Shown here: positions 1-9,834 of the stretch, in pieces
Numbering within the stretch: the first letter of the stretch is position 1
Layout of the letters: each line of letters begins with the position of its first letter
Source of the DNA: Stenogyne calaminthoides
Taxonomy: Eukaryota > Streptophyta > Magnoliopsida > Lamiales > Lamiaceae
Reading direction: 5' to 3'
DNA length: 64,000 bases
Assembly (NCBI GenBank): GCA_037126765.1
Contig: JBBCBC010000009.1
Location: forward strand, 28,852,870-28,916,869
Notes under the pieces: generated by a model
What the model was told of the DNA's origin: nothing
The model's database searches: none
What the model saw: only the letters and a program-made list of their open reading frames with translations
Made by a program: the position numbers and the translations under genes

Positions 1-477
1 AACACCACAACAGAATGGAGTAGTAGAACGGAGAAACGGAACACTCAAAAGAAGTCAAACGCCGTCTTATGTTATTTGAACATGCAACTCCAAACCGCTT
101 CGGAAAGTTTATCAACACAAAGATGCCACACTCAGAACAGATGTTCTCTGACTAAGATTCACTTCAAAACACCTTATGAACTATGGAATGGCAGAAAACC
201 TCGTGTTTCTTACTTCCATGTTTTTGGGTGCAAGTGTTTCATACACAACAATGGGAAGAACCAGTTGAAAACCTTTGAAGCCAAGTCAGATGAGGGTATA
301 TTCTTAGGATATTCCTCAACGAGCAAGGCTTTCAGGGTGTTCAACAGGCGAACCCTAGTTGTGGAAGAAACACCACATGTGGTCTTTTATGAGACATCTT
401 CTGAACAGGAGAAATCTTCCTCAGAACAAGCAGTACCAGATCAACCGGTACCTGATGCACAAAAATGGATTAGTTAA
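1..477 (+). pseudogene. Element A integrase, C-terminal part (partial at window edge)
   Basis: The first bases encode the conserved copia integrase string TPQQNGVVERRNGTLK. After a frame change the frame from 76 gives the C-terminal block with KTPYELWNGRKP, HVFGCKCFIHN and the SDEGIFLGYS motif, then VEETPHVVFYE. This part follows the D,D,E catalytic core, which is outside the window. The frame closes with TAA at 475-477. The stretch 478-881 continues the acidic, Ser/Pro-rich integrase-RT linker in broken frames (open from 621 to 854). Function in an intact element: strand transfer of cDNA into the genome. Confidence 0.85.
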
Positions 478-881
478 GTATCAAAGATAAGGGACCAGAT
501 CACGTAACAGTATATGTTCCAAAAATTGATCTTACTGATTCACCAGGTCAATCAGACCCAAAGGTACGTACAACTGTCAATGAAGAAAGTTCGCAATTTG
601 AGATAGATATCAATCGAACCATGGTTTGGGAACACGATGTTCCTATGGACAGACATCAGCATATGATGATTCCAACATCAGCTGAGACTTATCCATGTCA
701 AGTGTATCATATTACTGCACCACTCCCAACCACTAGTGACTCAATATCAGATAAGGATGATAATATCCAAACTGATATACATAAAAAAAAAAGGACTTCG
801 TTAAGTGACCATCCGACTGATCTGATAATTGGCAATCCGAATGCCCGAGTCTAAACTAGACATCAAGTTGGTGAAAGTGTC

Positions 882-2030
882 ATGTATTGTTGTTATCTGT
901 CTTTGAAGGAACCAACCACCATAGAAGAAGTTCTACAAGATGCCAGCTGGATTCTAGCCATGCAAGAAGAATTAGAGCAGTTTGAAAGGAATCAGGTTTG
1001 GAAACTGGTGGACAGACCAACTCATCAAGATGTGATAGATACCAAGTGGGTATTCAAGAACAAGAGAGATGAGAACAATATCATAACCAGAAATAAGGCA
1101 AGACTTATTGTTAAGGGGTATTTACAATCAGAAGGAATTGATTATGATGAGACCTTTGCACCAGTAGCTCGCCTGGAAGCCATTCGGCTGTTTCTGGCAT
1201 ATGCTGCCCACAGAAGGTTCATTGTGTATCAAATGGATGTAAAGAGTGCATTCTTAAATGGGGTACTAGCTGAGGAAGTTTATGTTGAACAACCTCCTGG
1301 CTTTGAAAAAGGCAACCAGGTGTACCGTTTAAGAAAAGTTCTTTATGGCCTGAAACAAGCTCCTCGAGCTTGGTATGATATACTATCTCAGTTCTTGATA
1401 GACAGTGGATTCACTAAAGGAGTAATAGATAGGACCTTATTCAGAATAGAAGATGGTGAAGATATTCTGATGGTTCATATCTATGTGGACGACATCATCT
1501 TCGAATCTCCCAACAAGAGCCTATGTGAAAGATTCAGCAAACTGATGCAAGGGAAATTCGAAATGTCCATGATGGGTCAGATGAATTACTTTCTGGGTCT
1601 ACAAGTTAAGCAAAGTACAGAAGGGATATTCATCTGTCAGACAAAGTACACTAGGAATCTGTTGGCTAAGTTTGGAATTCAGAATAGCAAGGAAGCCAAA
1701 ATTCCTATGATGACTGGATTCAAAATGGATCCAGATGAGAATGGTCTGAAAACTAATCAGAAAGAATATAGGGCTCTCATTGGATCTTTACTATACCTGA
1801 CTGCCAGTAGACCAGATATAACTTTTGCAGTAGGTGTATGTGCTAGATTTCAGGCAAATCCAATGCAAAGCCACCTAGAAGCAGCTAAGAGAATTCTTAA
1901 GTATCTGAAGGGGACAGTAAACCTTGGTTTATTCTACCCATCAGATGATAATCTAGAGCTTAGTGGGTATTCTAATTCTGATTATGGAGATTGCAGAATA
2001 GACAGAAAATCAACCTCAGGTACATGTTAA
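882..2030 (+). pseudogene. Element A reverse transcriptase
   Basis: Open for 382 codons with the copia RT landmarks: WKLVDRP, KWVFKNK, DETFAPVARLEAIR, QMDVKSAFLNG, VYVEQPPGFE, LYGLKQAPRAWYD and the catalytic YVDD box at 1492-1503, then MNYFLGLQVKQ and the RNase H start (GYSNSDYGDC). The core looks complete. The frame ends in TAA at 2028-2030 where B and C encode Q of the CQFLGSKL motif; here the codon is replaced by the four bases TAAG, producing both a stop and a frameshift. It would copy element RNA into DNA in virus-like particles. Confidence 0.92.
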
Positions 2031-2031
2031 G

Positions 2032-2421
2032 TTCTTAGGAAGCAAACTGATCTCTTGGTTTTCAAAGAAACAGACATTTGTTGCCACATCTACTACTGAA
2101 GCAGAATATATGGCTGTGGGAAGCTGTTGTTCCCAACTGCTCTGGCTTAGTCAGCAGCTAAGGGATTATAACATTGTAGCTACGAATGTGCCCATATTCT
2201 GTGACAGTAATATTGTTATTGCAATCACTCATAATCCAGTTTTACATACAAGATGCAATCATGTGGATGTCAGACATCATTTTATAAGAAATCACGTGGA
2301 AAAGAAGAACGTCAGAATTGAAAAGATCCATATTGATAAGCAGAGAGCTGATATCATAACCAAGCCACTAGCTGAAGTCAGATTCAGAGAACTATGTAAT
2401 GAGCTAGGACTTCTGGACTAA
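2032..2421 (+). pseudogene. Element A RNase H domain, C-terminal end of pol
   Basis: In a different frame from the RT, the sequence continues FLGSKLISWFSKKQ, ATSTTEAEYMAVG, the CDSN block and HVDVRHHFIR, ending TKPLAEVRFRELCNELGLLD with a TAA at 2419-2421. These are the usual copia RNase H motifs, with the D and E carriers present. It removes the RNA strand during reverse transcription. It is one frameshift away from being continuous with the RT. Confidence 0.88.
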
Positions 2422-3020
2422 GGAGAAAGTGCACCAGAAATGTTTAGTGGACTGGTCTCCAGGACCAGTTGGTTAAGAGACTGACCAGATAAGGAGGATC
2501 AGTTGAGTAATGGTACCTCAACTGATCAGAAAGATCAGTCTGGGACTGATCAGAAAAGGGATAACAATTGTAGGGGGAACTTCAACTGATCAGATTGGAT
2601 CAGAAGGAACCTGATCCAGAAGAAATCTGATCAGGTAAGTGGGACATTGTTGGGAAATACTAAGGACTAGGCTATCATCAGTAAGGTCAACAGTAATCAG
2701 GCAACCAGATCAGAACAAGTGGTAACTGACTGATTACAATATCAGTCAGTCAGATACGTTTTCTGATTTCTCTTTATGCCTATTCTATGTTAGCTATTAC
2801 TGTTCCCATTACTTTATGACGTCATGACTGCAAGCATTTAATGTGAACGTGGGGAATATGTATTTAATAACATTTATTGCAATTTTTCTAGTCCAAAATA
2901 TGAACGGACTACTTTTCACAACCACTATATTAAAATACTTTACGGCCACTTAATCTCAGCCCTCGATTTCAAAACACAGATACTTGAGTATTTATGGGGA
3001 ACCGTGCTAAAAGTTTTCCC
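2422..3020 (+). other. Non-coding spacer between pol and aORF of element A, rich in CTGATCAG motifs
   Basis: No coding potential is recognisable. From about 2450 to 2760 the motif GATCAG (often as palindromic CTGATCAG) recurs many times, along with AGGGGGAAC at about 2572. Both features also occur in the U3 part of this element's LTR (8930-9350), so this spacer may derive from LTR sequence. From 2800 to 3020 it becomes AT-rich, leading into a TATA box. A textbook splice donor context (AG then GTAAGT) lies at 2633-2640. Confidence 0.5.
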
Positions 3021-3025
3021 TCGCA

Positions 3026-3033
3026 TTATATAA
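3026..3033 (+). promoter_or_regulatory. Internal TATA box of element A aORF
   Basis: TTATATAA, followed at once by ACCCTAAC (telo-box-like) and a pyrimidine-rich leader. It lies 364 bases before the aORF ATG at 3390. Elements B and C carry a TATA box at the equivalent place. This suggests a separate transcript for the aORF. Inferred from sequence only. Confidence 0.5.
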
Positions 3034-3175
3034 CCCTAACTCAATTTCCGAAAACCCTTTACACTTCTAATACTTACCAAAATTCTTGAGATCAAACCTT
3101 CTTCTTCTACAAATTTACTACTCTCAATCAATTGATTCAACTTTCACGCTTTTCACTTCCACAAATCAATACTTG

Positions 3176-3385
3176 GTAAATTTTATGAAAATGTCCTTGC
3201 TAAATAGAATCATAGTTTCTCTTAGGTTTACGAATCGTGTTTCCATGTGTCTAAAAATTCATATCTGTTATGATAATAAACTGTTCTTTATGCATACGTG
3301 CTTAATCCGAATTAGAATTGTTGGTTTGATTATGATTATTGAAATATTCTACTCAAACTTATTCCTACATTTGCATATGTTACAG
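3176..3385 (+). other. Candidate leader intron upstream of element A aORF
   Basis: A 210-nt T-rich segment begins GTAAAT after CTTG and ends TGTTACAG, four bases before the aORF start codon. Composition shifts to AT-rich as in plant introns. With this segment removed, the TATA-to-ATG distance would be about 154 bases, close to about 136 in B and C, which lack it. The fit of three independent distances is the main support; no RNA evidence is available. Confidence 0.45.
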
Positions 3386-3462
3386 GAAAATGGCACAACT
3401 CGTTGCACGAAAGGGACAAGGCAAAAAGATCTGCAATTTCGCATCTATGAAGAGGAATATCA

Positions 3463-5301
3463 TCTTGGGGAATAAGTTGCACAGATCTATTCAGGGTGAA
3501 TATTTAAATACAAATTTAATTCTTATAATTATTACTAGCATGAATTAATCCTATATTAATTCAAATAATAATCCAACAACAAATCATGCATATAATTCAT
3601 TCACGTAAATCCTATGCACGCGGAATTCTACGAGTTTACGTGAACGTACCTCTTGGGATGACAATGGTCTGGCTGATTAGACTCACCAAAAGAACTTCCC
3701 AAGTATTCCCTTAATCCTTGCTCGACTATCCGGTGGTAGGACACTTGCGAACAATTAACAAAAGGAAAATAAATTATGTTGCACCACCTTTGTGGATTTA
3801 CTAATTTTTCCAGCACATGGAATTGTATTTGGGAATGAAAGAGTCATCCCCTATTTATAGAGCATAGGTGGTCGAAAATTTTGGGCAAAAAAATAATGTG
3901 GGAAAATCTTTTCTTGATCTCCAAGAAATCTTGAATATATCTCCTATATTATTTTTCCCATAATTATAATATTCCACAAAATCCCACCTACTCTTTGTTA
4001 TGAAGTATATTTCGAAAATTATAGGGCAAGATTCCAAGATTTGGATCTTCTTGAATTTATGAGATATTCTTGTATTTCAAGAAATACATATCTTCCATAA
4101 TATATTTTCAAGAATATCAGGAAAATCTTTCTTTCCCTTAATTATCAAAATTTTTGAAATTTCCCTATGGATAACCAAGTGGGAGATTTCTTGAATTTAA
4201 TGAGATAATCTTGTATTCCAAGAATACATATCGTCATTCCATAACAAAATTCAAAGAAAATCTTTCTCCCCTTTTATTTATAAATTTCGAAATTAATGAG
4301 GAAAAATAAGCAACAATATTTATTTTATTTTAAACACATTTTTCAGTTATTGGACTATATGTTGGGCTACTTAGGGGGCCTTTAGGAGAATTAAGATTGG
4401 ACCTTCCAATGGATCTTGAATTATCAATATTGAGCCACAATATTATTCAAGCCCATAAATATTAATTAATCCCACTACATAATTAATATTGCACTATCCA
4501 TCTTAACCCATATTACAGTCAATATGACTCCCGGTTATTATTTCCTGTGTTTAAGATTATCTAGCCCATTAATTAATTCAAGCCACTGAAATAGCTTTCC
4601 TTTAATTAATATCTTTTGTCCTTGGTCAAGGAACAGTTCAACATTATTATCCATACCGGAAACTAGTTCCACTTGCAAGATTTGGTATGATAAAGCTTAT
4701 GAACCTCCCAAGGGGGCAAATCGAACAAGCGTACTTGCACACGATTCTCCGTATTAAATCTTAGCAATCACATGTGACCAATAATATTGCCCAAGATAAA
4801 AAGTATTGAACCTCGTTGATTCTCTACCCATGATAAGTCAAAGCAATAGTTACCAATCACACGTGATCCTATTTAAGGAACGAATATTAAGAAATAACGA
4901 ACCACTGAGGTCTAATTCTTCCTTGTTCAGTTCTGAAGAATTTGTCCTCCTGTAGGTCTTATTCAGTGCATCAGTCATGAACTAGTGTAATCTCTTGGTC
5001 AAGACAAGTCAATCCGAGCCTTACACTTTAACCTTTCACGATGGATTGTTCATTTCCATCTAGGTCGTGAATGGTGTACTTTTAGTTACAAAGGATTGTT
5101 AATTTAATCTTCTGTGATCTGATATCACTAAATTAACTACAATATAACACGTACTATTTATTGAACAGTTATGCAGTAAATATATGTAACATTCGATGAT
5201 ATTTAAAGCATCAGCGATAAACAATTTATTTCAGTAAATAAGTTCGAAATTCAGTTTTGATTATACTAAGTAAAAGCATACTTTCCAGTATAATCCCAAC
5301 A
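3463..5301 (-). mobile_element. Solo LTR D1 (family D, the LTR family of element F)
   Basis: 1,839 bp beginning TCTTGGGGAATAAG (first TGTT altered) and ending ATAATCCCAACA, flanked by the 5-bp duplication TATCA at 3458-3462 and 5302-5306. It aligns by eye along its whole length to the LTR at 55530-57364. No internal region is present, so it is a solo LTR left by LTR-LTR recombination. It inserted into the coding region of the aORF. In family-D orientation the element lies on the minus strand. Confidence 0.92.
3851..3860 (-). promoter_or_regulatory. LTR promoter TATA box of D1
   Basis: On the minus strand CTATAAATAG followed by GGGGATGA. The same box occurs at 55921-55930 and 62985-62994 in element F, and as TATATATAG variants in D2 (26711-26720) and D4 (50788-50796, plus strand). 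Its orientation agrees with the direction of element F transcription. Confidence 0.6.
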
Positions 5302-8300
5302 TATCATTGATGAGAAATTCGTTGTGTTCTCAGTTACAACAGATCCTGAGTCCCTAGAAATTCTAGATTGCCTGCGAGCATGTGGATTAGATCAGTATTG
5401 CTATCGGAATCAGAACGTCGTACACACGTATGAGGCCCTAGAATTTTTGTACAACTTAAGGAAAGACGAGGATGATGATGAGAAGCTGATATCTTCCGTC
5501 GGAGGTATGGAGGTCGTGGTCACAGACAATGATTTACGGAGAATCTTTGGTCTTCGTCAAGGAAGTATTGCTCCGGAATCCTTCACATCTGATGTAGGAG
5601 AGAAAGAGTTCCTCCAGGTCGAGCTGTTGAGACCTGCCAATAAAGATCAGACGGTGAATGTCAAAGCCCCATATCTGAAGAGAAAATATCGCCTTCTCTT
5701 CGAGATTGTACAGAATGTGATCCTGTGCCTAACATATAGTCTGGATGCCTTCACATCTCACAAGATCGGTGTCATGACTGCAATTATCAAGAAGGCACCT
5801 GATGTTGATTGGTTGGGTATGTTCAAGACCAGACTGCTGAAAGAGACTGTAAAGTTTGATCTAAACGAGAGGAATGAGGTGTATTTATCCTCAAAGTGCT
5901 CTTTCATTCATAAAGTCTCTATCATCCTTTCAGACAGGCTGCTTGACAATTTTGAGTGGAATGAGGATGGCGCGAAGCTATATCTGATGACAATTTTGGG
6001 CAAAAACGAGTCCCTGCCGGGCCAATCTGATGATGATCTGGCCCCCTATGTGCCTAGACAACGCGGGGAAGGTAAAGGAAAGGACTCAAAAGCAGTTGCG
6101 TCTTCTGTTCAATCAGACATGCACGAAATGGCCGCTCCTGTAAAGAGGCTGAAAAGGAAGAATGTGCCAAAGACATCAGAGGAACCAGAAAAGTGCCAGA
6201 AGAAGATTTCTACTTTTCTGGAGAAGGTCTCTGAACCGGTGGAGAGGACGGAGGAACTGATTCATCTGGAATCAATTGATGATTTCATTGTGAGTCCTGA
6301 ACGGACTGTAAGTTTAGAACGAGTGGAGCAGATGCTGGAAGAAGAAGGAGAAGGGGAAGCTGAAGGACCAGAAATTGAGCCTACTGGGGAACAGTCGCCA
6401 TCTGATTTTGTGCCTCTTAGTACAGTTTTCAGAAAAGAGAGATCACCCACCCCTACTTCAAAATCACCTTCACCCACACCAGTCAAATCATCATCTCCAA
6501 CCCTAATCCCATCTGCCCCCGAACCCCACCCAGAACCCTCAGCCAGTAAATCACATACTTCCTCACCCACTCCCGAATTCTCAGAGCCAACCCCCCCTGC
6601 TCAAGAGCCTGAACATGAATCTTCTCAAGTAGAGCCAGTAGCAGAAGAGGACAATGACAGATATGTCTCCATCTCTCACAACCCCTTCAACACCAAAACA
6701 CTACTCGACTCTCCAGATTCAGACAGCCCCATGCTATACATTCTGAAGCAGCAGGTGAAGGAATATGTGCTTGGGTTATGCCCTGATTTGATCAATCATC
6801 CTGGCATCCAGCACAAACTTGAGGAAATTGTGTTCTGGAGAGATATTCGGTTGAAAAGCATCGAGGAATTTCTGATACTCATGGAAGATCTCGGATCTAA
6901 CTATTTTGTGGACTTCGAGATGAGATGCTTGGAGAGTGCTGGGATTGATAGTGCCACTGAATTGGCATCTGATGACAATATCAGATGGTTAATTTATGAA
7001 CGGTTTGGGATTGCACGAGAGGTTGAAGAGGCCGATGAACTTCAGGTTGATGAAGATTCTGAGGAAGCTGCCGATGAACCAAGAGTGGATGCTGCAGATG
7101 AGACCCAGCTTGGCAAGGCATCAACATCTGACCAGACTACTGTGTTGAGTGTCGATACCCTAGATCTCATGACATCTAAGATTCAAGATGGGGTAAAAGT
7201 TTCCATTGGTGCACAATTCACAACTCTTACAGCAGATCTGATGAAGCGGTTTGAGAAAGAACAGAGGAACCTGATAGACAGGGAGAGGAAGCTCACGGTT
7301 GAGAAAATCACCCACATGCATGATTCTATCCTCGGCTCTGTAATGAAACGGGTTGATCCTCTTGCTGAGAAGCAAAAGCTCCAGACTGATATGCTTGGAG
7401 AGACGCGGATTCTCTTGGAAAGTGTCTGGGGATCTTTAGAGAGAACTGAATCCTGTATGGATATTGGCTGGAAAAGATTTGAAAGATCTGTTGATCAGAC
7501 CAGGAAGGCCATTGAATCTGGGTTAAACAGGCTCCTGGGTCCTGCTACTTCTTCTGCAACTGTTCAGATCACTCCTCTTGATGTGGAAGAACTTAAGGAG
7601 GAGATGACGAGTCAATTTAGGGCTCTGAATCTCAGGTTGTCACACATTTTTGATGCAACCAAAAAGGGGGAAGGACAAGAACAAGAAAAACAGATGCAAA
7701 TGGTAACTAATGTGAAATTACCAGAAGCCACCTCATCTGATATGCCTGAAGTCACTCCTTCTGAAGATCTGAAATAAACTGTGGAGCAACACAGCAAGGA
7801 GATTGAGGCTCAGGGAAAAGAAATCACTGAGCAAAAGTCAGCCTTGTCGGAGGTTGTTGCCAGGGTTGACAAAATCAAAGACTTCTCTTCTTCTGTGCAG
7901 AAAAGAATGGAAACTGATGATCAGGCAAAAAGCCTTGAGCTTGCTAAGAAACTATTCGCAGAAGAGGAAGAGCGAGCTGAATCAGAACATTCATTGAAGA
8001 AGAGGAAAGGCAAGGGCAAGCTGGTAAAATCAACTGCAGAAGCTCAGGGACAGGGTCAGTTAACTGCTACCAGATCCAGAAGCCAGATGACCCCCGAACA
8101 GATTCAAGAACAGAAGATCAGAAAGAGGGTAATGGATGCAGCTATTAAGAAGCAGAAAATGGCAGAAGCAGAAGGACTTAATATTGCATACATTCGAAAG
8201 CAGAGAAAGAAGGAAGCTGAAGCAGAGGATATTGTGTGGGAAAAAAGAGCCTTTTCGGCTAATATTAAAGATATTCTCTATGCTCGGGAAGATCTACTTC

Positions 8301-8578
8301 CTGAGTGGAACCAGATAAGGGGAGAGTGCCTGTGTGATGTGTACATCTTGGAGAAGATTCCAATTCATCAAGACCAAGTTGCTAATGATGATGAATTTCG
8401 AAACTGGTTAGAAACAAAGTACCCCGATTTCTACCAGATTGTTATGAAGGAAGGAAAGACTATGTCCTTAATTCCTGAAGCACCTCCCTTCGAACAACTT
8501 CTTCCACCTCTGCGTCCAGACAATAAGCTTGATCCTATCCGATTTAAGAAGGCCTATTACGAATTTGCAAAGAAATGA

Positions 8579-8862
8579 GGGATCATCGGGAGAGATAATT
8601 TAGAACAGTTGATGCAGTGGATGTACAGACTATTTGGCATCCCGAAAGAGCTTCAAAAATTCAAGCACGTGTGATGAAGACATCTTAGTATCAGATGATA
8701 GGTATTTTATGTAATCTGTAATCACTCATCTACTTTAATAAGATATCCTATCATTTTCTGATTCTAAGACAACGTCTCATTGTCTTCTGATCTGTGCACT
8801 TTATTTTTTTCTGTCTTTCATTCATGTTATCTGTTTTTCTGATTATTTGTTTTGGTTCCATC
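8579..8862 (+). other. 3' untranslated stretch of element A between aORF and purine tract
   Basis: No frame or motif is recognisable. The sequence turns T-rich towards 8760-8860 and leads directly into the purine tract, as in other copia elements. Confidence 0.5.
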
Positions 8863-8876
8863 AAAAAGGGGGAAAT
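8863..8876 (+). promoter_or_regulatory. Polypurine tract of element A (plus-strand primer)
   Basis: AAAAAGGGGGAAAT, identical to the tract of element C (45247-45260) and one base from that of remnant G (55001-55014). It lies immediately before the LTR start, as required for priming plus-strand DNA. Confidence 0.85.
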
Positions 8877-9834
8877 TTTTGGGAAAGTTGTATTAAGTTT
8901 TGATGGAAGTTCCAAAACAGATTGTAATAGGACCAGTCAGACCTGTTAGCTGACTGATGATTTAGAATCAGGATAGGATGACCAGCTGAGTTGTATAGAC
9001 AGATGATGTAAAAGATAGGTCACATATTGAGGGGGAACTCAATATGTATTGGTCAGATCAGAAGATAAGACAAGTCAGAAGATCAGAAGACAAGACAAGT
9101 CCGAAGATCAGAAGATAAGACAAGTCAGATGATCGGGTGAAGACATGAAGCCGAAGACTCAGAAGACTTGAAGATCAGATAACTACTAGAAGAGCAAGAC
9201 CAGAAGACCAGAAGACATATATCAGTCGAGTCTGCTAGTTGAGCTAAGACAACTTGCATCAGAAGACTCTATCAGGTAGACTGATCAGTCTTATCTGATC
9301 AGGTCAGCTCACACCAGGTGTCAACTGATGTTGCACCAGATCATACGTTGTCAATCAGACAAGAAGAATGTCAACCTTAGTTCATAAAACAAACACTGAG
9401 TAAGTGTACTTGTGAACCAATGAGAACGAAACACGTATGTACGGAGCTGACAATGCGGGATTCGGCGCTGCATAGTCAAACGGCTAGAAAGGACAAACAT
9501 ACATGCTTTCGGCCATGCCGTTCCTGAAGCACGCCACATCAAGCCTGCAAACTATCAAATATAACCTGAAATTCAAATTGCTCTTCAACGGCTCTTTGAT
9601 TTCGAGGTCTATAAATATGGGATCACTCTTCGTAGTGAAGACACGGAAATTATCATCAAGCTCAAACACAAGCAAATTTCCGCACGAAGAACACAAATTT
9701 GAAGAATATTTCTAAGTGTTCATCTCATTGTTCTTAGCATAGAAATCTTATTCTTTAGCTTTAGGCTACCCAAATACTAGGATAGATTTTCAGTTGGAAC
9801 ACAACAAATCTTATACCTAAACCCACAAAGTTAG
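8877..9834 (+). mobile_element. 3' LTR of element A, left part
   Basis: Begins TTTTGGGAAAG (canonical TGTTGGGA altered) directly after the purine tract. It contains a U3 region with GATCAG-type repeats, a TATA box TATAAATATGG at 9610-9620, and is cut at 9834 by element B, whose target duplication GTTAG lies at 9830-9834. The LTR continues at 24416. The part after the interruption carries GTGGACGTAGG and GAACCACTATAA, typical of the R-U5 end of plant copia LTRs and also found in B and C. Confidence 0.8.
9055..9150 (+). repeat. U3 tandem repeats of element A LTR
   Basis: About three imperfect copies of a 27-30 bp unit of the type AGATCAGAAGATAAGACAAG. Repeated short motifs in U3 often act as enhancers in retrotransposons; that role is inferred. 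Remnant G has the related unit GATCGGAAGA in the same LTR position. Confidence 0.6.

Larger units (their letters stand above)
3390..8578 (+). pseudogene. Element A additional ORF (aORF), about 1,114 codons, split by solo LTR D1
   Basis: Exon-like part 3390-3462 starts with ATG (MAQLVARKG...), is interrupted by D1 plus its duplicated target, and resumes at 5307 in the same frame. The only in-frame stop inside is TAA at 7775-7777; the frame then runs to TGA at 8576-8578. Regions: an N-terminal globular part with ALEFLYNLRKDEDD and DNDLRRIFGL, resembling the N-terminal domain of 'putative plant transposon proteins'; a KR-rich segment; a long Pro/Ser/Thr-Glu-rich low-complexity stretch (about 6300-6660); a second folded part (6730-7010); long amphipathic/coiled-coil regions (7150-8200); and a C-terminal domain (8240-8578) with FRNWLETKYPDFYQ. 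I see no signal peptide or membrane segment, so an envelope role is not supported. Function unknown. Apart from the insertion and one stop it is unusually well preserved. Confidence 0.8.
1..9834 (+). mobile_element. Element A, SIRE-like Ty1/copia retrotransposon, 3' two thirds (LTR continues at 24416-24745)
   Basis: The order seen is integrase C-terminal part, reverse transcriptase, RNase H, a long additional ORF, a purine tract (8863-8876) and an LTR beginning at 8877. That order (integrase before RT) is the Ty1/copia order, and an extra ORF after pol is typical of the SIRE/Maximus group. The 5' LTR, gag and protease lie left of the window. The element is interrupted by solo LTR D1 (3463-5301) and by complete element B (9835-24410), which sits in its 3' LTR. 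The right end of the LTR beyond about 24745 is not recognisable. Family placement rests on layout and on similarity to B and C. Confidence 0.88.

Noticed and set aside
2633..2640. Strong splice donor (AG/GTAAGT) pairing with the acceptor at 3385
   Set aside because: It would remove the TATA box and leader in a 751-nt intron. Possible for a long pol-aORF transcript, but the 210-nt alternative fits the spacing in B and C better. Kept only as a note.
6262..6570. Minus-strand open frame of about 102 codons inside the aORF of element A
   Set aside because: It is the complement of the Pro/Ser-rich low-complexity region; no signals or similarity of its own.
3390..8578. Envelope protein gene
   Set aside because: ORFs after pol in SIRE-like elements are sometimes called env-like, but I see no signal peptide, transmembrane segment or furin-type site. 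I keep the neutral term aORF.
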